From Tupaia tana (taxonomy: Eukaryota; Chordata; Mammalia; Scandentia; Tupaiidae), in contig JAKSZU010000025.1 of NCBI GenBank assembly GCA_026018925.1, positions 22,454,891 to 22,518,890 of the forward strand: a DNA stretch of 64,000 nt, read 5' to 3'. The translations under genes and the position numbers were made by a program. The notes beneath the pieces were generated by a model, which worked only from the letters and a program-made list of their open reading frames with translations, did not search any database and was not told the DNA's origin. This document shows, in pieces, positions 21,140 through 32,693 of this stretch. How positions within the stretch are numbered: position 1 is the first letter of the stretch; each line of letters starts with the position of its first letter.

Positions 21140-21465
21140 AAAACAAAAGATTAATGCAAGTAATAATGATTACTCTAGGGACAAAAAGTAATGATTATAT
21201 TAGGTGAAAACAATGATGGGCATTGGGATAGCATCTACTGCTCAGATGTGGCTCAGCTAGATTTATTAAAAAAAGACATTAACAACAAAGACCTACTGTG
21301 CTTACCCCATGGGCCTAGGTAACAACAATGCATCCAAAAGATCTTGATCAATCAGATGTTTAGCCCTCACAGCATCAGCTTCCTTGATTAGTAAGGTATT
21401 TGGATCTCATGTTTCTAACCAGAATGATCTAGACTTTCTTGTCCTTCACTTTTTTTAATCCACAA
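21140..21465. other. Intergenic, no feature seen
   Basis: AT-rich sequence between two Tigger elements, without a recognisable repeat. Confidence 0.45.
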
Positions 21466-21785
21466 AATACAGTAGCCTCCTCTTATTCATGGTTTTGCAT
21501 TCCACATTTTCCATGGGTTTCAGTTACCTATGGTCAACCCTGAAAATAGGTGAGTACAGTACAAAAGATATTTTGAGACAGAGAGAAAGAGAGACCAAGT
21601 TCACATAACACTTTTCACCATATGAGCTATTCTGTTTTGTCACTAGTTGTTCTTGCTCTCTTCCTATGCCTAATTTATAAATGAAACTTTATCACAGGTA
21701 CATATGTGTAGGAAAACACATGATTTAGTCCTACCCACAGTTTTAGACATCTCCAAGAGGTCTTGGAACATATCCCATGAGGATA
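21466..21785. mobile_element. Tigger-family non-autonomous element
   Basis: The left end AGTAGCCTCCTCTTATTC with ATGGTTTTGCATTCC and the right end GGTCTTGGAACATATCCC resemble the termini of an internally deleted Tigger (MER2-group) transposon. AGGTACATATGTGTAGGAAA near the right is also characteristic. Confidence 0.75.
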
Positions 21786-22970
21786 ACAGAGGCCTTCTGT
21801 AAGGGGTTTAGCCACAATAACTTAAAGATTTCCTCAAGCTCTAAAGTTCTGATACCCTGTATTTCTGGAAGGCTTGAAAATCTGGACTCCAATGAAATTA
21901 AGTTGAAGCAATCTAAGGAATATGTGACATCAGCTATGTCAGATCTGGAGAAAGACCTTGCCAGGGAGCAACACAGCTTTCTAAATATGGAACTATTTCA
22001 GGGGTATCAAAAAGGATACTTTCAAATCTTATTCTTCTCCTTCTCCCTGAAAAAGCTCCTGGGCTGACCGATTTATAGAATTAGGGATTCATTTGTTTAA
22101 CTTAAGACCTTATTTTCCACCAAAATACAAATGCTTCTGGAAAGGTCACACATTCAACATTATCAGTCATTTTACCTTTGTTTAAACACTTTGGTTTTTT
22201 TTTTTTTTTTTTTTTTTTTTTTCAGTTTGACCCTGTCTTGTTCCATAAAGGATCTGAAGCTGTTTACTGAGAATGAATTAAGCAAATGCGTTTCTGAGAT
22301 CAGATTGATGGAAACTGGAGGAAAAAGCAAGAAGGAGGGAGGCACCGACCAGAAAAGCACTGTGTAAATTGCAAAGGGTTATAAAGGCATTAGAGATCGC
22401 TCACTAATGACAGGGGGGAGCTAAATGCTTAAAGACAACCTTGTCCGTTTCCCAGGGATCCAGTCCCACTATTTCAACAGGTCAAATCATTCTTCATTCT
22501 TCTTATGGGCTTAATGTTCCTTGTCTAATTCCGTGGACACTTTATTAAAATGAAATCTATTCATAATTTGCTCTTTACCTTGCTCATGTTGCTTCTTATT
22601 TCCTGAATGCCACCAAATTCTGTTAGCGACAGTGCTGTCTGGGACCACCATTTACCCAGTCTCATCATCTTCCTGATCTTCTAGAAATGCGCAGGTCTTT
22701 TCTCTGCCTTTGCATAGAGAAGTACCTATTAAGCTCGGGAAGGACAAAATTACTCTCATTTCAGATGACTCTCTCGACATCACCACAGCCGACTGTAGCC
22801 ACATGGGTCATTTCTGGCATGACAGCAAAGAGCAGTCAGAGCCCACTTTTCAAAGATGCAAGTTTCAGTGACACACAAAAATTTCAAGAAATGTTTTTAT
22901 TGAACTATATGGATTACATTTTGTTTGGGCTATACAGACAATATAACCTTAAAAAAGAAAAAGGAATTTA
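21786..22970. other. Intergenic, no gene recognised
   Basis: Open frames at 21777-22067 and 22687-22971 show no known motif. A poly-T run at about 22197-22222 has no recognisable element on its right, so it may be an orphan tail. Confidence 0.45.
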
Positions 22971-22974
22971 AAAA

Positions 22975-23215
22975 ATTCTGATAGAGTTTGTGCATGCATG
23001 AGAGAGGGAGAGAGATGGAGAGAGAACCACACTCCACAGAGCTTGGTCATGGCATGAGTCTTTTCTTCCTGTCCTCCAGCCTGCCAGGATCCTGGGCTCA
23101 CATGTATGAAGCAGAGGTGTTTTCAGGCCAACTGGACCAGAGACAAACTGGCTTGGCATGTGGCTTCCAGCTCTGCAGTTGAGTAGGCTACTGACCGTGC
23201 CACAGATGCTGAGTC
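22975..23215 (-). mobile_element. Old SINE copy, family uncertain
   Basis: A GA-rich left part (reverse of the CT end), GGATCCTGGGCTCACATGT and a degenerate head to the right. It has the SINE-A plan but strong divergence. Confidence 0.6.
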
Positions 23216-23442
23216 AGAAAAAGGACATTGTCAACCCTGAAATTTCAAGTTCAAAGCCTGAAGATGTTTCACCTAACTGAAGGGTGCCATCTCAAGAAAG
23301 AAATCTACCACTGGGTCAGAGTCAAGAAACAGGAGCAGATTTCTTGGGGTGGAGAGTCAGTCCCGTGAGGTAGCCTTTCCAACCCTGCTGACAGCACCTG
23401 ATCTTGAATTTACAGTTAAAATGCTGTTAGGAAACTCTTTTA

Positions 23443-23645
23443 GGGCTGACCCTGTAGCCTAACAGTTATGGGAGCCAGATCTCATGATCAACTATGGTTC
23501 AAATCCTGGCCCTGGCAACTTGAAAAACATGCTAGGCATGTGTGCATGCATGCCCAAACCCCGACAGGATAAAGAAATGGAGAAGAAGGGATTGCAGAGT
23601 GACAGTACCCCATGGGTTGGGGCTCTTTCTATTTCTCTCTCTCGT
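23443..23645 (+). mobile_element. Old SINE-A-like copy
   Basis: AGGGCTGACCCTGTAGCC, GGTTCAAATCCTGGCC (B box), GCAACTTGAAAAACATGC and GAAATGGAGAAGAAGGG. Confidence 0.78.
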
Positions 23646-23776
23646 ATCAGACAACATAAACTTCAGATCAAAACATTTTACAAAAGACAAAGAAGAGTAT
23701 TATATACAAGTAAAATGTTTAATATGACAAAAAGATATAGCAAGTATAATGTAAACATTCATGTGCCGTGTCAGCC

Positions 23777-23988
23777 CATTCTCTGCCACTAATAACAGAA
23801 ATACCTGAGTCTGGGTGATTTATAAAGCAGAAAGGTTTATTTAGTTCAATGTTTTGGAGACCCGAGGTCATGAGATTGCATCTTATGGTCTTATCATTTG
23901 TGAGGCCTCCCTACAGATTCCCTAGGGCAGTGCATCAAATGGTGAGAGAGCAAGACCTTGTGTCTGTGTCCCTGTCTCTGCTATGGCA
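23777..23988 (-). mobile_element. MaLR LTR fragment
   Basis: GAGTCTGGGTGATTTATAAA, GGTTTATTTAGTTC and AGAGAGCAAGACCTTGTGTC are the reverse-strand pattern of MaLR-class LTRs (MST/MLT1 group). It is cut off by a truncated SINE-A. Confidence 0.75.
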
Positions 23989-24168
23989 GATCCCGAGAGG
24001 AGAATGGAGGAGGAGGGATTGCAGCATGGCCATCCCCCCTGGGGGAGGGGGAGCGATTTCTCGCTTTCTGTCTCTCTATCACTTTCTCTCTCTCTGTCTC
24101 TCTCTTTCTGGCAAGCGCATGCGCCCTATAGCAAAAACCTCTCCAATGAAAAGAAAAAAGAAAAAAAG
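23989..24168 (+). mobile_element. 5'-truncated SINE-A
   Basis: It lacks the whole tRNA-like head and starts at GATCCCGAGAGGAGAATGG directly against LTR sequence. The end CCCTATAGCAAAAACCTCTC and a mixed A/G tail are intact. Confidence 0.88.
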
Positions 24169-24169
24169 C

Positions 24170-26160
24170 TTGCAGTAGTGAAAGATTCCCAGTCCATCAG
24201 GTTATTCAAGAATTCCTATCAAATAAGGATAAATTGGGAAAGGTAACTCCGTATCAAAGACCTGATTTATTACGTTTCAGAGATTTACTCTTTTTTTTTT
24301 TTTTTTTTTTTGGAGAGGTTTTTGCTATAGGGCGCGTGCGCTCGCCAGACAGACAGAGAGAGACAGAGAGATAGAAAGCAGGAAATCACCCCCCAGGGGG
24401 GATGGCCACGCCGCAATCCCTTCTCCTCCATTCTCCTCTCGGGATCTTGGGCACGCACGCACACGCGCCCGGCGTGAGTTTAAGCCGCCGGGTCCGGGAC
24501 TCGAACCGCGGTCGACTACATGGGAGTCCAGCGACATAGCCATTACGCTAACTGCTGGTCCCAGAGATTTACTCTTAAAAAAAAAGAAGTGGCCCAATCA
24601 CTATGCCTATGAGAAACTGTTGGTGCTTTTGATTTGCTCTAACATGATAGAAATAACTACAGCCAGTTCGAACATTGTGCTGTAAATGACAAACAATTTG
24701 GAGAATTGGGAGTACTAACAATTGAAGAAGAATCATTATTTGAAGCAGCCTATCCTGACATTGTGGCTGATTACCAAAAACAAAAGTTAGAAATTAAACG
24801 GAAGAAACAAAAAAAGTATGAAAATTAAGTCTAACAAATTGGCCAGAATCAGATCATGTAATGAATTTTCAATCATGCATGACTTTACAATCCATATGTG
24901 AAATCTTTCCTAAGCAAAGTTGCCAGTTAAATTTGGAAATTTCTCCTGATCCTATATTATGACAGAGATCTATTCAAGTGTTCTGCTTCATTGAATAGCT
25001 TGCTTTTACCCAAAGATATTCCCTATTTAAATATACGCGAACAATCAATATCTTCTCTAAGACCTTTTGCTACACAGCAAATTTAAGCTGTGAATAACTG
25101 CCTAATTTTAGAATTTGGCCAACCCAATACCTCATCCTGTAGTACATCTGTGATTCTGCTCTACACTTGAGCATCACTGACTGGGAAGGTATTTCTTTCA
25201 GTAACTCTCCAGCTATTGAAAGGAACTCCTGTCGGGTTAAAATCAAAACATGAATCAGAGCTATCAGTCATCCCCTATGGCTATAAAAATACCTCGAACA
25301 ATTGTCATGTGATTCTGAAGAGTGCACTTCAAACACCAGGGAAGTATTGGATTGGAATCTTCAAAAGATTAGTCCTGAAGATCATCTACTTTGTGGCATT
25401 ACTGATTTATATCTTCAGGATTTACCTTTAAAGGAAGGAATACTTAGAGAATCATCATGTCCTCAGGATAATGTGTAAGCAGATGTTGACCTGAAAACTT
25501 CATCCCTACTTAGGGTAAAAGAATCGGGTGTTGCCAACAGTAGTTCTGGTTGTCCAACACATCTTTCAAAAAATCTTCCAGGAATTTGTTTGCAAAATCA
25601 ATTTAGAAACTCTAAAGTTCTAAAAGGAGAACAGTTGCTTTGAGAAAACTATAGAGTGAATTTTCCTATACTTTATCCTCTCAATAACACAATAGTAGAA
25701 ATTTCCGATGTTAGAATTAGACCGCCGAATATTACTTTTGATCATAAGAGAAAAATTGATGTTCAAACAACTCAAAAAACTAATGAAGAAGAGTATTTGA
25801 TTCATCTGATGAAGAAAATGCGCCAGTGTTTGGGAAAGCTAAGTATGCAACTCAAGAAATGAAGCATAGTTCATAGAAGAATAACAATCCAATTCAAAGA
25901 AAGCAACCCTAACAAGTTGAATAACCCTAGGATACATATTAAAGAAACTGAGCAGTATGCCAAGTCTTATAAAACACCTGAAAATGAAAACTATCTCCTA
26001 GATTCAGCAAAAAGTTCTCTAAGTTTCCTGTGATGTCGTAAGAAAGGAAAAGACACTAGTACTTGTTTGGACAGTACTCTTTATGCCAGAGATTAAAACT
26101 TTGGCTCCAAAGTACCTGAAATAGAATTTGAAATACTTAAGTAAATATATTATTCTAGTA
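24170..26160 (+). pseudogene. GEN1: GEN1 processed pseudogene, 5'-truncated
   Basis: An intron-less, frame-broken copy of the C-terminal part of GEN1, the XPG/Rad2-family Holliday-junction resolvase. Recognisable pieces in order: VIQEFLSNKDKLGKV and YQRPDLL (24198-24275), WPNHYAYEKLLVLL just after a SINE (about 24590), GVLTIEEESLFEAAYPDIV then YQKQKLEIKRKKQKK (about 24710-24815), ITDLYLQDLPLKEG (about 25400), DVDLKTSSLLRVKESG (about 25490) and the final KLWLQST with stop at 26117-26119. An early stop lies at 24826-24828, and a deletion separates the NMIEI and CAVNDKQFGE segments. The N-terminal nuclease domains are absent, as expected from 5' truncation during retroposition. The 3' end runs within about 40 bases into L1 ORF2 sequence, with no poly-A seen. 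It cannot encode a resolvase. Confidence 0.92.
24293..24562 (-). mobile_element. Very young SINE-A in the GEN1 pseudogene
   Basis: Full-length, with perfect A and B boxes and 14-bp target duplication AGAGATTTACTCTT (24279-24292 and 24563-24576). It shares TTTCCTGCTTTCTATCTC (read on its own strand) with the copy at 61506, where most others have TTTCTCGCTTTCTGTCTC. Confidence 0.97.
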
Positions 26161-26812
26161 TTATCAGTATTAGCAGATGCCAAAATCCTCAATAAAATAG
26201 CAGAAAAATGAATTCAGCATCTCATTAAATGGATATACAATATGTCCAAGTGGAATTTATTGCTGGACTGAGAGGATGATTCCACATATGATCATATAAT
26301 TAAGAGAAAAAATCCATGATCACCTAAGTAGATGCAAAAAAAGGATTAGAAAAATTCAACACTCTTTCATGATAAAAGCTCTCAACAAACTAGGAATAGA
26401 AGGAAACTGTCGACATGATAAAAGCCACATGTGAAAAACCCACTGCAAATGTCACAATGGTAAGAGACCAAAAGCTTTTCTTCTAAGAACAGTAACAATG
26501 TGAGGACATTGACTTTCATCAGTTCTATTCAACACAATAGTGGAAGTTCTAGCCAGAGCAATTAGGCAACAAAAAGGAAAAGGTGTCCAAAATATAAAGA
26601 AAGAACTAAAATTACCTCTATTCACAAAAACATGGCCTCATATACAGAAAATTCTAAAGATTTTACTAAAAACGTTTAGAGTAAACAAACATAACAAAGA
26701 AACTGGATATAAACACACAAAAATTAGTTACATTTGTATACACTAATAAATAATCCAAAAAAGAAATTATGAAAACTATTCCATTTACTATAGCCTCAAA
26801 AGAGTAAAATAC

Positions 26813-27072
26813 TGGGACCAGCAGTTGGCATAATGGCTATATTGCTAGACTCCCATGTAGTTGACCACAGTTCGAGTCCTGGACCTGGTGGCTTAAACTC
26901 ATGCCAGGTGTGTGGGTGTATGTGCCCAAGATCCTGAGAGGAGAATGGAGGAGAAGGAACTGCGGTGTGGCCATCCCCCCGGGGGGTGATTTCTCACTTT
27001 ATGTCTCTCTATCTCTGTCTTTCCAGTGAACACACATGCCCTATAGCAAAAATCTCTCAAAAAAAAAAAAAA
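26813..27072 (+). mobile_element. SINE-A copy in L1
   Basis: GGGACCAGCAGTTGGCATAATGG to AAAAATCTCTC plus A tail. B box is AGTTCGAGTCC. Confidence 0.93.
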
Positions 27073-27304
27073 GTAAAAAACTTAGGAATTAAGTTAACCA
27101 AGGAAGTAAAAGACTTATATGATGAAAAGTGCAAAACACTGTTAAGAGCCCTTAAAGAAGACATAAATTAATGGAAAGATTCATGTTTATGAATTCAAAG
27201 ACTTAGTATGATTTTTGTTGTTGTTGTTGATTTCATAAACAAAAGAGACAGAGAGAGAACTCCCAACATTTTTTTAATTCTAAATCCCAACATTTTTAAA
27301 AGAT

Positions 27305-27537
27305 AGAATGTGTTTACCTCATGAGAAAGAGTGAGAGAAAAAGGGATAAAGCATGCCCTACAGGGTCCTTACAGTCTGATCTACCCTCAGCCTTCAGTCA
27401 GCCTGGACCTTGGATACACACATACCTGGCATATTCAGAGAGGAATCTACATAGATGAACTGGGAACGATCCTACTCTGCTGGGATTGCATGGTAGAGTG
27501 TCATATCCTACCACTGTACCACTGTCTGGCCCCAACT
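27305..27537 (-). mobile_element. SINE-C copy in L1
   Basis: On the minus strand the head reads GGGGCCAGACAGTGGTACAG and the body contains AGACTGTAAGGACCCTGTAG followed by a CT-rich end. This places SINE-C insertion after the L1. Confidence 0.65.
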
Positions 27538-27765
27538 TAATATTGTTCAAATGTCAATACTACACGAAGTGATCTACAATTTCAGTGGAATCCCTATCAA
27601 AATCCCAACAACATTTTTTTTTGCAGAAATAGAAAAATCTATCCAAAAATCTATGTAGCATATCAAGGAATATCAAATAATCCTAAGCAGGAAAAAAAAA
27701 AGATAACTCACAGTTTGTGATTTAAAAACTTACCACAAAGCTACAATAATTAAAACAGATACTGG

Positions 27766-27934
27766 GGGGCCGGCAAGTGGCTTGGTGGTTAAAGGCACCG
27801 GACTCCCACATGGCCGACCGCGGTTCAAGTCTCAGTCCTGGTGGCTTGCTTTCTCACTTCTTCTCTCTCTCTGTCTCTCTCTGATCAAACTGGAAAATAA
27901 TAATAATGATAATAATAAATTAAATTTAAAAAAA
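27766..27934 (+). mobile_element. SINE-B in L1, 14-bp target duplication
   Basis: Flanked by AAAACAGATACTGG at 27752-27765 and 27933-27946. The head GGGGCCGGCAAGTGGCTTGG and the CCGCGGTTCAAGTC B box are well kept. Confidence 0.95.
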
Positions 27935-28151
27935 AACAGATACTGGCATAAACATATACATATAGACCAATGGAATGGAATGGAGAGCCTAGGAAAAAAC
28001 CCACATATATGGTCAAATGATCTTCAGCAAGGACACCAAGGCCAGCAATAGGGAAAGGACAATCTTTTTGACAAATGATGCTGAGATATACAAATGTTCA
28101 CATGGGAAGTAAATAAAAAGGCATTGTGCCCTTATATAATGCCATATAGAA

Positions 28152-28432
28152 AACATCTTGGGGCTGCCCCATAGCACAGTGGTTGAGTGCCGTGTGTAGA
28201 AAGTCATATTCCACACGGCTGACTGCGGGTTGATTTCTGGCCCCAGCACCTTGAAAAATATGCTGCGTATATGTGTGTGCATGCCCACAATTCTGACAAA
28301 TGCAGAAGTGGAGGAAAATGGATTCCAGCATGATCATGCCCCATGGGGATTGATTTCCCTCTCTCTCTCTCTCTATTTCTGTGTGTCTCTCTTTGGAGAG
28401 CTCATTTGCCCACTGGCCAGCAAGCAATAGTT
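28152..28432 (+). mobile_element. Old SINE copy at the L1 edge
   Basis: GGGGCTGCCCCATAGCACAG head, GCGGGTTGATTTCTGGCC, CCTTGAAAAATATGCTGCG and a CT run before ATTTGCCCACTGGCC. Confidence 0.75.
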
Positions 28433-28605
28433 AGAGCCAGCTGTGTGGTCTAGCAATCAAGGGAGCTGGACCCCACACAGCTAACCATGTGGTTTGAGTC
28501 CCAGCCCCAGCAGCTTGGGAAGTACTCCAGGTGCATGTGCCATGTATACCTAAAGTCCTGAAAGAAGGGAGAAACGGACAGTTTGTGGCGCTGTGTTCCA
28601 GTAAT
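28433..28605 (+). mobile_element. Old SINE fragment, 3'-truncated
   Basis: AGAGCCAGCTGTGTGGTC, GTGGTTTGAGTCCCAGCCCC and GTGCATGTGCCATGTATACC follow the older SINE-A plan; the CT-rich end is missing. Confidence 0.65.
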
Positions 28606-28694
28606 GAACACAGGAAGTACCACGTTGACGTAAGTGTGTGAACTTTTACTGAAAGGTGTCCAGCAGAATTCAGTAGGAAATTACTTTCACCAGA

Positions 28695-28938
28695 AAGGGG
28701 AGGAGGCAGAAGGCAGATGGTGGCTCACTGGTAAAGCAACTGGACCCAAGCAGGAAGGTCCCTGGTTTGCATCCCAAGGCCTCCCTGCACACACCAGGTG
28801 TGTGTGTACATGCCCCTAATCCAGGTCAACTGAGACTCGGGGTGGATCACCATGTGAAAACCCTGTTTGGGGTGTTTCTCTCTCTCAATTTCTTTTTACC
28901 ACCCTCTCTCTCACGGAAGAATTAAATGAATAAACAAA
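28695..28938 (+). mobile_element. SINE-C, best-preserved copy
   Basis: A-box-like TGGTGGCTCACTGGTAAAGC, B-box-like CCTGGTTTGCATCCC, then GGCCTCCCTGCACAC, GGGGTGGATCACCATGTG, ACCCTGTTTGGGGTG, a CT-rich run and an AATAAAC tail. The head differs from SINE-A and SINE-B, indicating a separate family. Confidence 0.72.
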
Positions 28939-29199
28939 AAGATGTTTTAGTTAAAACTTCAGTCAGGTAACTCTTGATAGGGCAAGGGCTTTGATGGGGA
29001 AAAAAAAAAAAAACACATCCGGGGAAAGGTTACAAAGATAAATTTATGTGGTGGGATATGTATAGGTATGTTTTAGGGAGGTAAAATGGAACCATAAAAA
29101 TCTGGGGAACCTGGGGTGAACTGGATTATTGGCCTCAGCTCTTCATTCTCCTGCTGTAAAATTACACTTCTCCACCCTGACCTAGACTTAAGGAGGGTA

Positions 29200-29575
29200 G
29201 AGCATTCTTACCATCCCTACCTTTGGGGCTTCATGTGTCCCTTAATTTTGGCCAGTGAGGTATTAGAGGCTGTCGCATGAGCAGAGGCTTGAAATATGAT
29301 GACTAGTTTGGCGTGGCTTGGCTCGCGTCTGCCATTGTCATGAAAACATTCCCTGGGTGCTGCTGCCCGTCAGCCTGGTCTCTGAAATAAGACCCATGGA
29401 GCAGGCCTGCCGCCCAGAGTCAGTCCCGGTCACCCGCAACCAGAGCCTAGTCACCCTAGACTTGTGAACGAGAAGTAAGGCTTCTGCCAATGCACCATTG
29501 AGATCCTGCAGTTGTTTACCATCATCCCAACAACAGCGGACCAAAATGGTACCCCGCATACAGGGGGTTATCCTG
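29200..29575 (+). mobile_element. Ancient LTR-like fragment
   Basis: GCAGAGGCTTGAAATATGAT, TCTGCCATTGTCATGAAAAC and CCATGGAGCAGGCCTG occur in the order of a common old mammalian LTR-type repeat; I do not name the family. Confidence 0.45.
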
Positions 29576-29775
29576 AAGTACAATCATTGCAAACTTAGAG
29601 ACGATATTCATTTTTCTTTAACCAAAAACACAAATAGTGCAAGTTGCTGACCTTTCCTGTGATGGCAAATAAATGTCACTAGAAAGCTACCTAGTAGATA
29701 TTTTTGAACCAAGTAAATGTATTTAGTTGGTGCCTTCAAGGGAAAGGTGATTTTTAGTGATGAATTTAAAAAGCC

Positions 29776-30030
29776 ATTAAAAAGCAGATGGTGTAATGGT
29801 TACATCTCTGGACTCCCATGTAGTTGACTGCAGTTCAAGTCCCAGTCCCGGTGGTTTGAAACATCATGCCGGGCACGTGTGCATATGTGTGCCCAAGATC
29901 CCAAGAGGAGAACAGAGGAGAAGGGATTGCGGTGTGGCTATCTATCCTGGGGGGTGATTTCTCACTTGCTGTCTCTCTGGTAAGCGCATGTGCCCAATGG
30001 CAAAAACCTCTCTTAAGAAAAAAAAAAAAG
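29776..30030 (+). mobile_element. SINE-A copy, 5' end slightly short
   Basis: GCAGATGGTGTAATGG, CAGTTCAAGTCCCAG, CCCAAGAGGAGAACAGAGG and ATGGCAAAAACCTCTC plus A tail. Confidence 0.9.
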
Positions 30031-30034
30031 AAGA

Positions 30035-31590
30035 AGCAAAAAAAAAATGTTTTTTTGAAAACTGGTGCTGGAAATTTTTCATAATTACTTCATGATGCTG
30101 TTCCAAACAATTTATGTTTGTCGCCTATAAAAACCACCATGTCTACACACTTGAAAAACTTAGGAACTGAACTTTATACAGATTAAAAATCCTCTGCTGA
30201 GCTGGAAGATTATTATGTTTTACTGTGCAAGTTATCATTCAATAATTTTTTTTTCTAAACAAAGAACTTCAGAAAGTTTTGAAACCACTTGTGTAAAATG
30301 TAGAGACGTAACACTTTACAATTAGTCTGAAGAACTTGATTGACATCAAGGAAGATGGAAATTTCCTAGCTGGATTTCAATAACAACTCTTGCATAATTG
30401 ATGGGTAGGAATGAAAAATGAGCAATGTGATTTGGTAAGCAAAGCAAGTGATACATCCTTCCAGTTGGATCTCTGTATCTTTGTGCTGTATCTTTTCCAG
30501 CTGTGAGGCATAAAATCAAGTATCAAATAAGCTGAAGTTAGAACTAGACTTTGAATTGCCAAACACATCAAGATTTTTCAAAAACAGTGAACCATATTCC
30601 ATCACTTTGTCGCTACTAAAAATATGAATATATAATAATGAATATAAATAATATGTTGGATATGTCAGATTCATGTACCCTAAATATTTCTAAATATTTT
30701 ATTTGTATACCATCTTTTAAAAATATCCATCACTGCATAATTTTATAAGTAATAATCGTATATTTAGACAATTTATAAATAAGTAGACTTATTTCTAGCT
30801 AAACCTTCCAAAAAAACATTTTGCTGCTAGAAATGATACAATCAGAAAAGTTTCATGACTACTCACCTAAAAAAATGCCAAGTTTTCTTACATCTGTGGG
30901 CTCTCATCGGTGTCCTTCCTCTCCAACGTATTTCGTTCTTTTTGGTGCCTTCTTTCTTTCTGTACAAGCATGCATACCTCTATTCCGTCTTGAAATCAAA
31001 CACATAGAGCATTCTCACTTGATCCTGTAAACTTGTCTGGCTGTGATCTATTTCTCTCCCTTTTACTGCCAAGTTCCTGGACCACAGGGTCATCAATGGT
31101 GCCTGTGTTGCCTGAATAATTGCACCTCCACTGCTGTCTGTCCTCAGCACCAACCCCCAAATATTCATGTGTACTCACTCAACCCCTGTTCCTAAGACCT
31201 TACGATATGACTTCATGCCTCCAAAACAGGTGGTTTGGATCTTAATGCCAAATCTAAAAATCTTCCCTTGGTCTTTGAACTCTTTGTCCCCAGGTGAATT
31301 TATCAGTCCTTCAAGTTACTTTGTAAAAATATATTTTAAAAAAATCTCTCACTTCCATGTTGCATTCCTGCAGAAAATCCAGTTTCTGGCCGGATATAGG
31401 AGATTACAGGATGCTTGTCACCTCTTTTAAAATGGTTATGCCAGACTGCTCTATTGGGTACATCTGTGCCCAAGTGTGGACACAGCCCCTTCGGACCCAA
31501 TGTCAAAAGTTTATTGTGAGGAATTATCACATAGGGCAAGAAAAATTAAACATGATGTTGCTCATAAATTAGATAGCACATATCCTTAAA
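30035..31590. other. Intergenic, no gene seen
   Basis: 1.5 kb, strongly AT-rich at 30600-30800. No repeat or coding signal that I can support. Confidence 0.5.
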
Positions 31591-32693
31591 TTCACTGGCT
31601 GTGCCCTTTCGTGGGGGGCAAGGATGGAAATGAGACTGGGGGACCTCAGATATTAGCTGTCTACCTCCTCAGCCCAAGGCCAACCACCATGCTGCAGAGG
31701 ACTCACTCCTGATCAGATAAAAGACTCCCTCAGTCATTTTCTCTCTCAAGTCCCAACATCCTATCCCTAGCCCCATGCTGAGGAAGCTAAACCTCCTAAA
31801 ATCCCATATAATCTTTGCTCCCAAGGAAGACAAACTTTGTTTCAGCCAATTTGAAACTAGTTAAAATTCCACCTTTTTCATCTGAAAGAATTCTAACTCG
31901 GTTCAATTCCCATTCTCAGATCTCTGCCTACATCTCCAGGCTTTTTCGTGTATGCTTTGAAATCTACGACAAGGCTGCCATGCCCTTACCATTCTTGTGT
32001 TCTTCACTCCTGCAGGACTATTACCACATATAGTGCCATGTACATGCAAATGCTGCTTCTGCTGCTGCCAAGGCTTGCAGGCTGTGCCCTCCAGATTGAC
32101 AGCAGCACCCAAGGCTGCTTGAATCATATCTGGAGCAGTAGGGCACTGTATAGGGAGGCTATACACTGAAATCTTTCCAATAAACCATTTTGAGCTCCCA
32201 GGTCTCAGACTTGTGACGGGTGCTGTAGTCCTGAAGATCTCTGAAATACCGTCGGGGCATTCCCCCCATTTTTCTTGACAATTATCACCTGGATTACTTC
32301 TGCCCCTGCTAATTACTTGAGCAACCAGTCTCTCAGTCACACTTTCCTTTGCCAAACAGGCTTTTCCATTCTTTGCCACATGGTCAGCCTGTACATTTGC
32401 CAAACTTCTCTGCTCTGTTTCCCTTTTAATTATCAGTTCTATCTTTAAATTTCTCATTCCTCGCTTTTCTCTGAAACCTCCTTAGAATGGCCTTCACTGT
32501 CCAATATCTCCATCAGCATTAGTAGCAGCTTATCCAATCTCTGCAGAGTTCCAGTTCATTTCTAAACAGTTCTTCCAAGACTCCACCAGAATCTAGACTT
32601 TTCCTAGACTTCACTTCCTTATTTCTGCTCATTATCTGGTTCCAAAACTGCACATTTTCACATGTCTGTAGCAATGCGACCCTGCTCACTGTG
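31590..32693 (-). mobile_element. MaLR internal region
   Basis: It lies directly 3' (on the minus strand) of a MaLR LTR, and the junction words (TGCCAATTTG on plus) fit the usual LTR-internal boundary. It holds a 184-codon open frame (31903-32457, minus) with no motif I recognise beyond this context. MaLR elements are non-autonomous, long-dead ERVL relatives. The left limit is approximate. Confidence 0.65.

Larger units (their letters stand above)
26160..28150 (+). mobile_element. L1 ORF2 fragment with nested SINEs
   Basis: Decayed ORF2 reverse-transcriptase and later sequence: CAAAATCCTCAATAAAATAG, AGTGGAAGTTCTAGCCAGAG, ACTAAAATTACCTCTATTC and CCAATGGAATGGAATGGAGA. Many stops. Three SINEs interrupt it and another abuts its right end. 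Confidence 0.88.

Noticed and set aside
24325-24597. Open frame recurring almost identically at 61525-61743 and in part at 7.7, 8.6, 19.3, 57.1 and 62.0 kb
   Set aside because: It is the translated body of SINE-A. Repetition reflects copy number, not a protein family.
31903-32457. 184-codon minus-strand frame as a host gene
   Set aside because: It lies directly behind a MaLR LTR in the expected position of the internal region, with no start context or splice signals of a host gene.
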